Assembly: GCF_021245735.1 (NCBI RefSeq)
Contig: NZ_JAJISB010000001.1
Span: forward strand, 248,001 to 312,000
Direction: 5' to 3'
Origin: Brevibacillus daliensis
GTDB taxonomy: Bacteria > Bacillota > Bacilli > Brevibacillales > Brevibacillaceae
Length of the DNA: 64,000 nucleotides
How positions within the stretch are numbered: position 1 is the stretch's first letter; the number at the start of each line of letters is the position of its first letter. This document shows, one piece after another, positions 56,689 to 64,000 of this stretch. The position numbers and the translations under genes are program-made. The notes under the pieces were generated by a model. The model did no database searches and had not been told where the DNA came from. It saw only the letters and a program-made list of their open reading frames with translations.

Positions 56689-58054
56689 ATGTTCTCTTCC
56701 AGCCTTTTAAATTTCGCATCTCTGAAAAGACTACCTGGACGAGCATGCGCATCACATTGCCACTTACCTCGTATTGTGGTAATCGGTTCGTCTTACGAAG
56801 CCATCGTTTTACCTGTAGAAGATGAAAAATAGTAAATAATACCTTTCCTTTTCTACCTGCATCCACCAAGCGAGTTAACCACTTTCCTACTTGCGACCAA
56901 TAAAAGTATTTTGTTAGCCAGCCCTTTATTTCCGTTGCCAAACGTTGATTTTCCATTTTGGTTAACAAGCGACACGCGGACACTTCCATCTCGGTAAAAG
57001 TTTTACTCAATAAACGCATGGCTAACTCCTGATCGCCATGAAAAAAGTGAAAGCGAAACTGGTGTAATTTCTCCATTAATCGTGGTGAATCTTGTTCACA
57101 CAAAAAAGAGCGGCGTACGTGATCAGAAAACTGCATAAATGCTTGATAATCCTGCTTACCCACTACTTCTCTTACTGCCTCCTGGAAAGCCTGATCCGCT
57201 ACATACTTTTCTGGTTTAGCTAGATAGTTGGAGATGGTAATAAGAGCAATCTTTGAGATTTCCGGTGACTCCATCACATTGGCAACATACCCTCTTGCTA
57301 ACCTATGTAACTGTTTTCCACGATTTTGCAAAGGACCGATATGAAGCTCGGCGGTCATTGCCATATCATTCACTGGATAATTGTCCCAATAAAAAGGATA
57401 ATGTCCAGTCTGATCATAAAAATACTGTGCGTCTTCTTCTAACAGATAGGGAGAGCAAACGAAGCGTCCTGTCCAGAATATGTCAATCTCCTCCGGTAAC
57501 GCATTCCCCAATTCCCGCACATATATTTCATCTCCCAGCCCATTGTAGATGGTAGGACAGATGACAAGATGAATATTTTCATCGTAATAGCGTAGCTTAT
57601 TCCATAAGGTAAGAATTGTATGTACCTGAGCATCAGAAAGCTTGCGGAACGTCTGTTGATCCGCCTTATGCATCAATCTTAGCGGGATGTCATCAAACTG
57701 AAGAGTAAAATGACGTACTCCAATATCAAGCATGCTCTTATATTTTCCCCAAAGCATGTGTTGATGCTCTTCATTACTATATTGCATGGTAAGACCAGGG
57801 CTAATGCCATAATAAAAGGCACACCCCTGCGAATGTGCCTCAGTTACCAGCTCCTTAAGGAGACGCATTTCCTTTGGAGGATGTAATTCCTGCCAGCGTT
57901 CATGCAACAGAGCTTCCGCCTTGGGTGCGTAGAAATATGAATTAAATCCATACCTGCTTGCAAAGCGAATCATTTCCAACCGATCTTCATGCGACCACGG
58001 GGTACCATAGTACCCTTCAATCAGACCCCGGCGTGTAAATGTCTGTGCACTCAA
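56687..58054 (-). CDS. GH84-type beta-N-acetylglucosaminidase, cytosolic
   Basis: 455 residues. RRGLIEGYYGTPWSHEDRL (8-26), FYAPKAEAL, GISPGLTMQY and LQFDDIPLR follow the glycoside hydrolase 84 catalytic domain in order; D121-D122 would be the substrate-assisted catalytic pair. No signal peptide, membrane helix or carbohydrate module is seen, unlike secreted GH84 enzymes. The start is TTG, 7 bases after AGGAGG. Substrate could be GlcNAc-containing sugars inside the cell; role unknown. It sits alone between ysxC and the divergent transporter. Confidence 0.85.
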   Translation of the reverse strand: MSAQTFTRRGLIEGYYGTPWSHEDRLEMIRFASRYGFNSYFYAPKAEALLHERWQELHPPKEMRLLKELVTEAHSQGCAFYYGISPGLTMQYSNEEHQHMLWGKYKSMLDIGVRHFTLQFDDIPLRLMHKADQQTFRKLSDAQVHTILTLWNKLRYYDENIHLVICPTIYNGLGDEIYVRELGNALPEEIDIFWTGRFVCSPYLLEEDAQYFYDQTGHYPFYWDNYPVNDMAMTAELHIGPLQNRGKQLHRLARGYVANVMESPEISKIALITISNYLAKPEKYVADQAFQEAVREVVGKQDYQAFMQFSDHVRRSFLCEQDSPRLMEKLHQFRFHFFHGDQELAMRLLSKTFTEMEVSACRLLTKMENQRLATEIKGWLTKYFYWSQVGKWLTRLVDAGRKGKVLFTIFHLLQVKRWLRKTNRLPQYEVSGNVMRMLVQVVFSEMRNLKGWKRT

Positions 58055-58140
58055 ACGTTGTCCTCCTAAGCTGTTTGATCTTATCCAATTATAGAGTTAA
58101 ATACCCCGATTATTATTTGTTAGCTTATGTGGTTTCCTGC

Positions 58141-58776
58141 TCAATTATCAGATGATACCGGCTCTTCCAATACGATTTCCTCGTCATCTTTACCTTTTAA
58201 ACGGCGTAGTATCTCGCCCCACAGCTCATCTTTTCCCACTCCTGATTCAGAGGAAAAGACGATCATTGTATCGGTAGACTGAAATTCAAGGGTTTGACGG
58301 ATTACCTTCAAATGTTGTTGCCACTTGCCTCGGGATATTTTATCACCTTTGGTTGCTACGACAATAGTTGGTAGTCCAATCTCTTTACACCAATGGTACA
58401 TTCCAACATCCTCTTTGGAAGGAGCATGTCGAATATCTACCAGTTGTACTACAAACTTCAATTCTTCTCGATTTCTCAAGTAACTTTCAATCATGGCGCC
58501 CCAAGTTGATTTAATCGATTTGGATACCTTAGCATACCCATAGCCAGGGAAATCCACAAAATAAATTTCCTTATTTACTTTGAAGTAATTCAGGGTTTGG
58601 GTTTTACCTGGGCGTGAGCTTGTCCTCGCAATCGCTTTACGCTGGAGCATTTTGTTGATAAGCGAGGATTTCCCCACATTAGAGCGACCTACCAGAGCAA
58701 TCTCTGGCAGGCCATCTGTTGGATATTGTTTCGGACCTACGGCACTGATGATAAATTCTGCAGACGTTATTTTCAT
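58141..58776 (-). CDS. ysxC: ribosome-biogenesis GTPase YsxC/EngB
   Basis: 211 residues. G1 [10 protein letters not shown] (31-40), G3 [10 protein letters not shown]4 TKGDK. Needed for late 50S assembly in Bacillus. The start overlaps the lon stop as ATGA. Confidence 0.96.
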   Translation of the reverse strand: MKITSAEFIISAVGPKQYPTDGLPEIALVGRSNVGKSSLINKMLQRKAIARTSSRPGKTQTLNYFKVNKEIYFVDFPGYGYAKVSKSIKSTWGAMIESYLRNREELKFVVQLVDIRHAPSKEDVGMYHWCKEIGLPTIVVATKGDKISRGKWQQHLKVIRQTLEFQSTDTMIVFSSESGVGKDELWGEILRRLKGKDDEEIVLEEPVSSDN

Positions 58777-61112
58777 TTTTTCTTCTCCGTTTTTCCTGTG
58801 ACAAAAGCATACTTGATTACTTCATCCATATGCTCTACAGCATGGAAAGTCATTTCATCTCGCACACTGTCTGGAATATCTTCTAAGTCTTTTTCGTTAT
58901 CTTTCGGGAAAATGATGGTTGTTAGGCCAGCGCGATGGGCAGAAAGAACTTTCTCTTTCAATCCACCAATAGGTAAAACGCGACCTCGCAACGTAATTTC
59001 ACCCGTCATTCCCACTTCTTTACGCACTGCAATATTGGTTAAGGCAGACAGAATGGCTGTTGCCATGGTAATCCCTGCGGATGGTCCATCCTTAGGAATA
59101 GCACCCTCTGGAGCGTGGATGTGAATATCATGCTTCTCCAGAAACTCCTGATCAATTTTCCATTCAGTAGCACGGGAGCGAATATAACTAAATGCTGCTT
59201 GCGCCGATTCCTTCATCACATCACCTAACTGACCTGTTAATGTGAAGTTCCCTTTACCTGGGTACACACTTACCTCCACACTAAGGGTATCTCCACCTAC
59301 TTGTGTCCAAGCTAGACCAGTAACAGAACCAATTTGATCCTCTACTTCAGCGAGTCCATAGCGGAAACGTGGTTTACCCAGCAGGTTTTCCAATGTTTTC
59401 GGTGTGACGACAACGCGTTTTTTCTCTCCGCTCACAAGAATTTTAGCGGCCTTTCTGCACAGGTTAGCTGCTTCTCTGTTCAGGTTACGAACGCCAGCCT
59501 CACGCGTGTACTGACGAACAATTTTCATCATGGCTTCTTCTGACACTTTTAGTTTATCTTTGCTGATGCCATGTGTTTCCATATTTTTAGGTAACAAATA
59601 GCCTTGCATGATCTTTAGCTTTTCCACTTCCGTATATCCGGAAATCTCAATTGTTTCCATCCGGTCAAGCAATGGACGTGGAATCGTGTGTAAGGTATTT
59701 GCTGTTGTTATGAAAATGACATTGGTTAAATCATAGGTTTCTTCAACATAATGATCGCTAAACTTGTCATTTTGATTCGGGTCCAGTACTTCCAAGAGAG
59801 CAGACGCTGGATCTCCACGGAAGTCACTTGCTAGCTTATCGATTTCATCCAGCAAAAAGACAGGGTTCACAGTTTTGGCAGAACGCATGCCCTGAATAAT
59901 ACGACCAGGCATAGCACCTACATATGTCCGACGATGCCCACGAATTTCGGCCTCATCGCGTACGCCACCCAAAGAAATACGCACGAATTGTCTTTCCATT
60001 GCACGAGCAATCGATTTCGCCAAAGAGGTTTTACCCACACCAGGAGGTCCAACTAGACAAAGGATCGGTCCCTGGATCTGACTAACCAGCTTTTTAACTG
60101 CCAGATATTCCAGCATACGTTCTTTTGGTTTTTCCAATCCATAGTGGTCTTCATCAAGAATTGCCTCAGCATGGGCAATATCCAGATTATCTTCGGTATT
60201 AACTGACCATGGCAAAGAAAGCAGTGTATCAATATACGTACGAACCACACTGCTTTCAGCTGAGGTTGCCGGCATCTTTTCCAATCGGTCAATCTCTTTT
60301 TCCAGCTTGGTCTTGATACGCTCTGGTGCGTCTGACTCATTCAATTGGGCACGAAGCTCTTCAATCTCGCCACCACGACCTTCTCTGTCGCCCAATTCTT
60401 TTTGGATTGCTTTCATTTGTTCACGCAGGTAATACTCCTTCTGCGTTTTTTCCATCTGTTTTTTTACACGTTGACCGATTCTGCGCTCAAGCTCCAGTAC
60501 CTCACGCTCATTATTAAGGATTGTAAGCAGGATCTCAAGGCGTTTGTAAATATCCGTTTCCTCTAGTACATCCTGCTTATCCTTCATTTTTAGCGGTAGA
60601 TGGGATGCAATCACATCAGCCATACGACCTGGTTCCTCAATATCACTAACGGAGCTAAGTGTTTCTGGAGAAACCTTCTTAGAAATCTTGATGTATTGTT
60701 CGAAATGCTGCAATACCGTGCGAACCAACGCCTCAATTTCGTTCTGATTCTCGCTTGTTTCCTGCAAATATGTAATGGAAACATAAAAGTACTCATCTTT
60801 TTGCAGGAATTCCTCAATCCGAGCGCGTTGAATCCCCTCAACAAGTACTCGTATTGTCCCGTTAGGCAATTTAAGCATCTGCTTTACGCGTGCTACTGTT
60901 CCTACCGGATAAATTTGCTCAACATCAGGCTCTTCGACTTGAACCTCTTCTTGTGTTGAAAGCAAAATATAATTATCATCCACCATTGCTCTTTCAAGAG
61001 CTTTAACGGATTTTTCACGTCCTACGTCCAAGTGCAAAACCATACTGGGATAAACCAACAAGCCTCGAAGCGGCAATAAAGGTAATTCCCTAGTTCCAGT
61101 ATGTTCACCCAT
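58773..61112 (-). CDS. lon: ATP-dependent protease LonA
   Basis: Cytosolic AAA+ serine protease of 779 residues. It has the N-terminal substrate domain ([26 protein letters not shown]), a coiled coil around 190-250, the Walker [18 protein letters not shown], and a C-terminal Ser-Lys dyad domain with [14 protein letters not shown]. The start is the ATG of [10 protein letters not shown], with GGGAGG 9 bases upstream, rather than the ATG 21 bases earlier. Confidence 0.97.
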   Translation of the reverse strand: MGEHTGTRELPLLPLRGLLVYPSMVLHLDVGREKSVKALERAMVDDNYILLSTQEEVQVEEPDVEQIYPVGTVARVKQMLKLPNGTIRVLVEGIQRARIEEFLQKDEYFYVSITYLQETSENQNEIEALVRTVLQHFEQYIKISKKVSPETLSSVSDIEEPGRMADVIASHLPLKMKDKQDVLEETDIYKRLEILLTILNNEREVLELERRIGQRVKKQMEKTQKEYYLREQMKAIQKELGDREGRGGEIEELRAQLNESDAPERIKTKLEKEIDRLEKMPATSAESSVVRTYIDTLLSLPWSVNTEDNLDIAHAEAILDEDHYGLEKPKERMLEYLAVKKLVSQIQGPILCLVGPPGVGKTSLAKSIARAMERQFVRISLGGVRDEAEIRGHRRTYVGAMPGRIIQGMRSAKTVNPVFLLDEIDKLASDFRGDPASALLEVLDPNQNDKFSDHYVEETYDLTNVIFITTANTLHTIPRPLLDRMETIEISGYTEVEKLKIMQGYLLPKNMETHGISKDKLKVSEEAMMKIVRQYTREAGVRNLNREAANLCRKAAKILVSGEKKRVVVTPKTLENLLGKPRFRYGLAEVEDQIGSVTGLAWTQVGGDTLSVEVSVYPGKGNFTLTGQLGDVMKESAQAAFSYIRSRATEWKIDQEFLEKHDIHIHAPEGAIPKDGPSAGITMATAILSALTNIAVRKEVGMTGEITLRGRVLPIGGLKEKVLSAHRAGLTTIIFPKDNEKDLEDIPDSVRDEMTFHAVEHMDEVIKYAFVTGKTEKKK

Positions 61113-61173
61113 GACCAAGCACCTCCCATTCAACGGCCACGATTTCTCTTTCTCTACAATTAGTTATCAACTT

Positions 61174-61203
61174 ATTGTATCGCAAAAAGTCGTCCGATGT
61201 CTA
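61174..61203 (-). promoter_or_regulatory. promoter of lon
   Basis: TAGACA (61198-61203) and TACAAT (61174-61179), spacing 18. No CIRCE or CtsR repeat was seen nearby. Confidence 0.65.
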
Positions 61204-61378
61204 ATTTGTCATTGCAGTTGCTTACACTTGGATGTCTTCACTTGAATCAAATTAATGTAGCAGATCGACAGAGTACTATTATAACGAAAGAGAGTAGTAT
61301 TTTCCTACTGGAAGCTGCTTGAAAGTCATGAATGATCCCTGCCCATATCTAATTTTTCTCTTGTAGCTTCGTGGAAAA

Positions 61379-63088
61379 TTAGAGGGGAAGCCCACCTTGA
61401 TTTAACCCTTCAATTTGTACAGGTAGGGTAAACGGCGGAATATAACCATCTGCATACTCTTCCTGCTCCTCTGTTTCCACAAAAGCAATTCGGATTGCTT
61501 CCTCAACGCGTTCAACCGGAATGACAGTTACACCTTCCATTTCGCTGAAAATCGACTGCCAATTTTCCGCTGGAATCAGTACTCTGTTTGCTCCAGCCTG
61601 TCTGGCAGCTTCCACTTTCGCAACGACGCCTCCAACCGGCTTTATCTTTCCATGTATACTTATTTCTCCGGTTACCGCAAGCAGATTATCAATATGTTTT
61701 TGCTTGATTGCCGAGTAAATCGCAATCGCTATGGTAAGCCCAGCAGATGGCCCATCTACAGGGACACCGCCTGGGAAATTAATATGGAGGTCATAATCAT
61801 AAGGCTGAACCCCCAAACGATGTAACACGGTTACTACATTATCAATGGAGCCTTTCGCCATTGATTTGCGACGAATCGTCCGGCTGCGGCTGCCCATTTC
61901 TTCTTCTTCTACCATTCCTGTTAAAATCATTCGTCCAGCGCCTTTTATGGATGCTAGCGAAGCTGTTACTTCAAGCTCCATCACTGTACCCATGTTAGGT
62001 CCATACACGGCTAGCCCGTTAATTACCCCAATTTGAGCTTTTTCGTGGACTTGTTTCTCCTGGCGCGGGGACTTCTGACTGCTGTGAACGACCCATTCCA
62101 CGTCCTGTGTCGTTACAACTTGCCTGTTTTCCGTCATACAAATACCTGCTGCAATTTGCAAGGTATTAATAGCTTCACGACCATTAGTAGCATATCGTTC
62201 AATAATTGGAATTGCTTCAATATCCATTTGGATATTCATTTTTTTCATCGCATTCTTTATGATACTACCAATTTCATTTGGTTTAAGTGGACGGAAAAAA
62301 ATCTCTAAACAACGTGACCGGAGCGCAGGCGGAATTTCTTCAGGCGTTCTTGTCGTTGCACCCACTAACCGAAAATCAGCTGGCAGACCATACTGAAAAA
62401 TTTCATGAATATGCGCAGGGATTTGATTGTTTTCTTCACTATAATAGGCACTTTCCAGCATTACTTTACGATCTTCCAGCACTTTTAGCAGTTTATTCAT
62501 TTGTACCGTATGTAGCTCGCCTATTTCATCTAGAAACAGGATTCCACCATGCGCTTTGGTTACAGCTCCTGGTTTCGGTTGCGGAATGCCAGCCTGACCC
62601 ATTGAACCTGCTCCTTGATAAATCGGGTCGTGAACAGAACCAATCAAGGGATCAGCGATACCTCTTTCATCAAATCGGGCTATCGTCGCATCAATTTCTA
62701 CGAATTTGGCGTCAACTTTAAATGGAGAGATAGCAGTTTTTTTCGCTGCTTCCAGAACCACACGAGCTGCTGCCGTTTTCCCTACACCAGGTGGACCGTA
62801 AATAATCACATGCTGAGGATTTGGACCACATAAAGCAGCACGAAGCGCCTTCAACCCATCTTCCTGTCCAACAATTTCTTCCAAGGTACTTGGACGTGTT
62901 TTTTCAGATAGCGGTTCTGTTAATGCCACCATCTTCATTTTGCGAAGATAATCTCCTTCTTTTCGTGTTTCTTTATCTGATGTTGTCTTCGTTGTCCGTT
63001 GCATCTTTAATAGATTGAAAAAGTATACGCCAATGATGACCCCGACTACTAATTCAACCATTCCTATTATTAGCGTTGTATATTGCAT
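61379..63088 (-). CDS. lonB: sporulation ATP-dependent protease LonB
   Basis: 569 residues: N-terminal membrane anchor (5-26), AAA+ domain with GPPGVGKT (98-105) and FLDEIGELH, and a Lon protease domain with PVDGPSAGLT. Distinct from LonA by the anchor and missing N-domain. In B. subtilis lonB is a forespore SigF gene between clpX and lonA; the same order is found here, with a matching promoter. Confidence 0.95.
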   Translation of the reverse strand: MQYTTLIIGMVELVVGVIIGVYFFNLLKMQRTTKTTSDKETRKEGDYLRKMKMVALTEPLSEKTRPSTLEEIVGQEDGLKALRAALCGPNPQHVIIYGPPGVGKTAAARVVLEAAKKTAISPFKVDAKFVEIDATIARFDERGIADPLIGSVHDPIYQGAGSMGQAGIPQPKPGAVTKAHGGILFLDEIGELHTVQMNKLLKVLEDRKVMLESAYYSEENNQIPAHIHEIFQYGLPADFRLVGATTRTPEEIPPALRSRCLEIFFRPLKPNEIGSIIKNAMKKMNIQMDIEAIPIIERYATNGREAINTLQIAAGICMTENRQVVTTQDVEWVVHSSQKSPRQEKQVHEKAQIGVINGLAVYGPNMGTVMELEVTASLASIKGAGRMILTGMVEEEEMGSRSRTIRRKSMAKGSIDNVVTVLHRLGVQPYDYDLHINFPGGVPVDGPSAGLTIAIAIYSAIKQKHIDNLLAVTGEISIHGKIKPVGGVVAKVEAARQAGANRVLIPAENWQSIFSEMEGVTVIPVERVEEAIRIAFVETEEQEEYADGYIPPFTLPVQIEGLNQGGLPL

Positions 63089-63135
63089 ATGAATCCCTCC
63101 CCGAGATATGCCTGAATAGGCGTGATCATATGAGG

Positions 63136-63165
63136 TAGTATTTCCTAGTTGTGGGGAGTGTAAAC
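63136..63165 (-). promoter_or_regulatory. SigF (or SigG)-type promoter of lonB
   Basis: GTTTA (63161-63165) and GGAAATACTA (63136-63145), spacing 15, match the forespore consensus GYWTA-N15-GGNRANANTW at every defined position. The transcript would start about 40 bases before lonB. Confidence 0.85.
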
Positions 63166-63217
63166 CAATAGCATGAAGGGAACCAAAACGTAGCCTCTTC
63201 CGAGATTATTAGCTGTA

Positions 63218-63425
63218 GCGGAAGAAGCATATGTTTTGGCTGTAAACTGTTTAAGGTCCCACAAGGAAGCTACGTATGTCCGCTTCGCAAGACAGAGTGA
63301 GGAAAGTGCAAAAAGAAGTAGCCGCTACGCTGTTATCTCATGGATTGCACTTTTTGATCCTCACTCTGTTTTGTACGCTAGGTTGGCCCTTAAAAGGTTT
63401 TTGCCAAAACATATGCTTCTTCTGC
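63218..63425. repeat. long hairpin B-type element, copy 3 (opposite orientation)
   Basis: Arms GCGGAAGAAGCATATGTTTT and AAAACATATGCTTCTTCTGC. Inner ACAGAGTGAGGA pairs with TCCTCACTCTGT. Read on the minus strand, the apical region AAAGTGCAATCCATGAGA and GCGTAGC matches copies 1 and 2. The arm words TTAAGGTCC, GGAAGCTA and TGTCCGC are also shared. Confidence 0.8.
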
Positions 63426-63523
63426 GTCGGTGATTTAAACTTACTATGTCATACACTTCGAAGCTTTCACTTTCAACCCTATCACCAACGCGAAGCTACA
63501 TGTTTCTTTGTCACGCCCCATTG

Positions 63524-63730
63524 GTGAAGAAGCATATTTGTCGGCGCTTTTCCTTTGACTGACTACTTAGCGGAGCAAGCAAGCGCGGGGAGAAAAAATT
63601 GCAACCCATGAGCAACATCTATTGTAATTGCTACTTTTTGCAATTTCCACGCGCTTCCTTGCGGAGCGTACAGTCTATTCTTCCTCGCTGGAAGTCAACA
63701 GAAATCAAGCCGACAAATATGCTTCTTCCA
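63524..63730. repeat. long hairpin B-type element, copy 4
   Basis: Arms TGGTGAAGAAGCATATTTGT and ACAAATATGCTTCTTCCA; inner GCGCGGGGA with TTCCACGCGC; apical word TTGCAACCCATGAGCAAC. Same orientation as copies 1 and 2, more diverged in sequence but with the same architecture and length. Confidence 0.75.
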
Positions 63731-63763
63731 CCTGCACTAGCGCCACAAAAAAACATGCTATAA

Positions 63764-63795
63764 AAAGAAAAACCCCGGAGCATCGCTCCAGGGTT
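63764..63795 (-). terminator. terminator of clpX
   Basis: AACCCTGGAGC/GCTCCGGGGTT hairpin (63771-63795), then TTTTTC on the minus strand, 9 bases past the clpX stop. Confidence 0.88.
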
Positions 63796-63803
63796 GCCTA
63801 TGG

Positions 63804-64000
63804 TTATGCAGATTGAATAATGTCGCCTTCTTTGTTGGTAAGCTGTGGTTTTACTTTCGCGCTTACCACCTCTTCGGTGATTAGACACTTTTCCACATCT
63901 TCTCTAGAAGGAAGCTCATACATCATATCTAGCATGATTTGCTCAATAATAGCACGTAATCCACGTGCACCTGTGTTACGTTTAATCGCTTCTTTAGCGA
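63804..64000 (-). CDS. clpX: ATP-dependent Clp protease ATP-binding subunit ClpX (partial, C-terminus)
   Basis: The last 65 residues of ClpX are visible: [38 protein letters not shown] and the tail [12 protein letters not shown]. The 5' part lies beyond the window. The clpX-lonB-lon order is the Bacillales norm. Confidence 0.92.
   Translation of the reverse strand, partial: AKEAIKRNTGARGLRAIIEQIMLDMMYELPSREDVEKCLITEEVVSAKVKPQLTNKEGDIIQSA

Noticed and set aside
61204-61378. Gene or regulatory RNA between lonB and lon
   Set aside because: Only small imperfect stems and a TATAAT without -35 were seen; no open frame with a ribosome site.

Overview
The window comes from an endospore-forming Firmicute. 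Gene content and order match the conserved Bacillales stretch clpX-lonB-lon-ysxC-hem cluster-spoVID-ysxE-valS-folC-comC-spoIIB-maf-radC-mreBCD-minCD-spoIVFAB-rplU-ysxB-rpmA-spo0B-obg-pheB. The extra mrdA and rodA around minCD, moderate G+C and the composite heme cluster suggest Brevibacillus (inference; no database search was possible). Almost every gene lies on the minus strand, so functional order runs from high to low coordinates.

Region by region, in transcription order: (1) 64000-58140: end of clpX, then lonB behind a near-perfect SigF-type promoter, lon, and the GTPase gene ysxC. (2) 58060-55700: a cytosolic GH84-type hexosaminidase and a plus-strand EamA/DMT exporter. (3) 55280-45570: heme cluster hemA-hemX-sirC-hemC-cobA/hemD-hemB-ahbAB-like, then a plus-strand tmrB and hemL. 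Together these cover glutamyl-tRNA to uroporphyrinogen III plus the siroheme branch, including a fused AsnC-like siroheme decarboxylase. (4) 45510-40840: a block holding a lone trpB, an acidic unknown protein, an NAD-dependent epimerase and a Nudix hydrolase. It is bounded by two direct copies of a ~0.5 kb element made of two long imperfect hairpins. (5) 40744-36180: coat-assembly genes spoVID and two CotS/YsxE-type pseudokinases. (6) 36074-28380: yitT, a valine T-box with valS, folC-murC, and a short prepilin peptidase. (7) 28295-26700: an AT-rich insertion with a small membrane protein and an MFS transporter. (8) 26664-15480: spoIIB-like gene, maf, radC, and the elongation/division cluster mreBCD-mrdA-minCD-rodA. 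(9) 15240-7530: csp, spoIVFA-spoIVFB behind a near-consensus SigE promoter, rng, the L21 leader with rplU-prp-rpmA, spo0B, obgE and an unknown PilZ-like gene. (10) 7016-1: pheB-hom-thrC-thrB-pheA from a consensus SigA promoter, ilvE, and a truncated adaA with ogt.

Beyond ordinary gene content, the most notable signals are: a family of ~200-bp imperfect inverted repeats (six hairpins in three intergenic regions) with compensatory base changes; a GAG-repeat array over the trpB start that looks like a TRAP target; a Rex-like operator upstream of hemA; the AhbA/B-type fusion inside an otherwise classical heme operon; and an AdaA that has lost about one helix-turn-helix repeat. A second small repeat recurs beside terminators.
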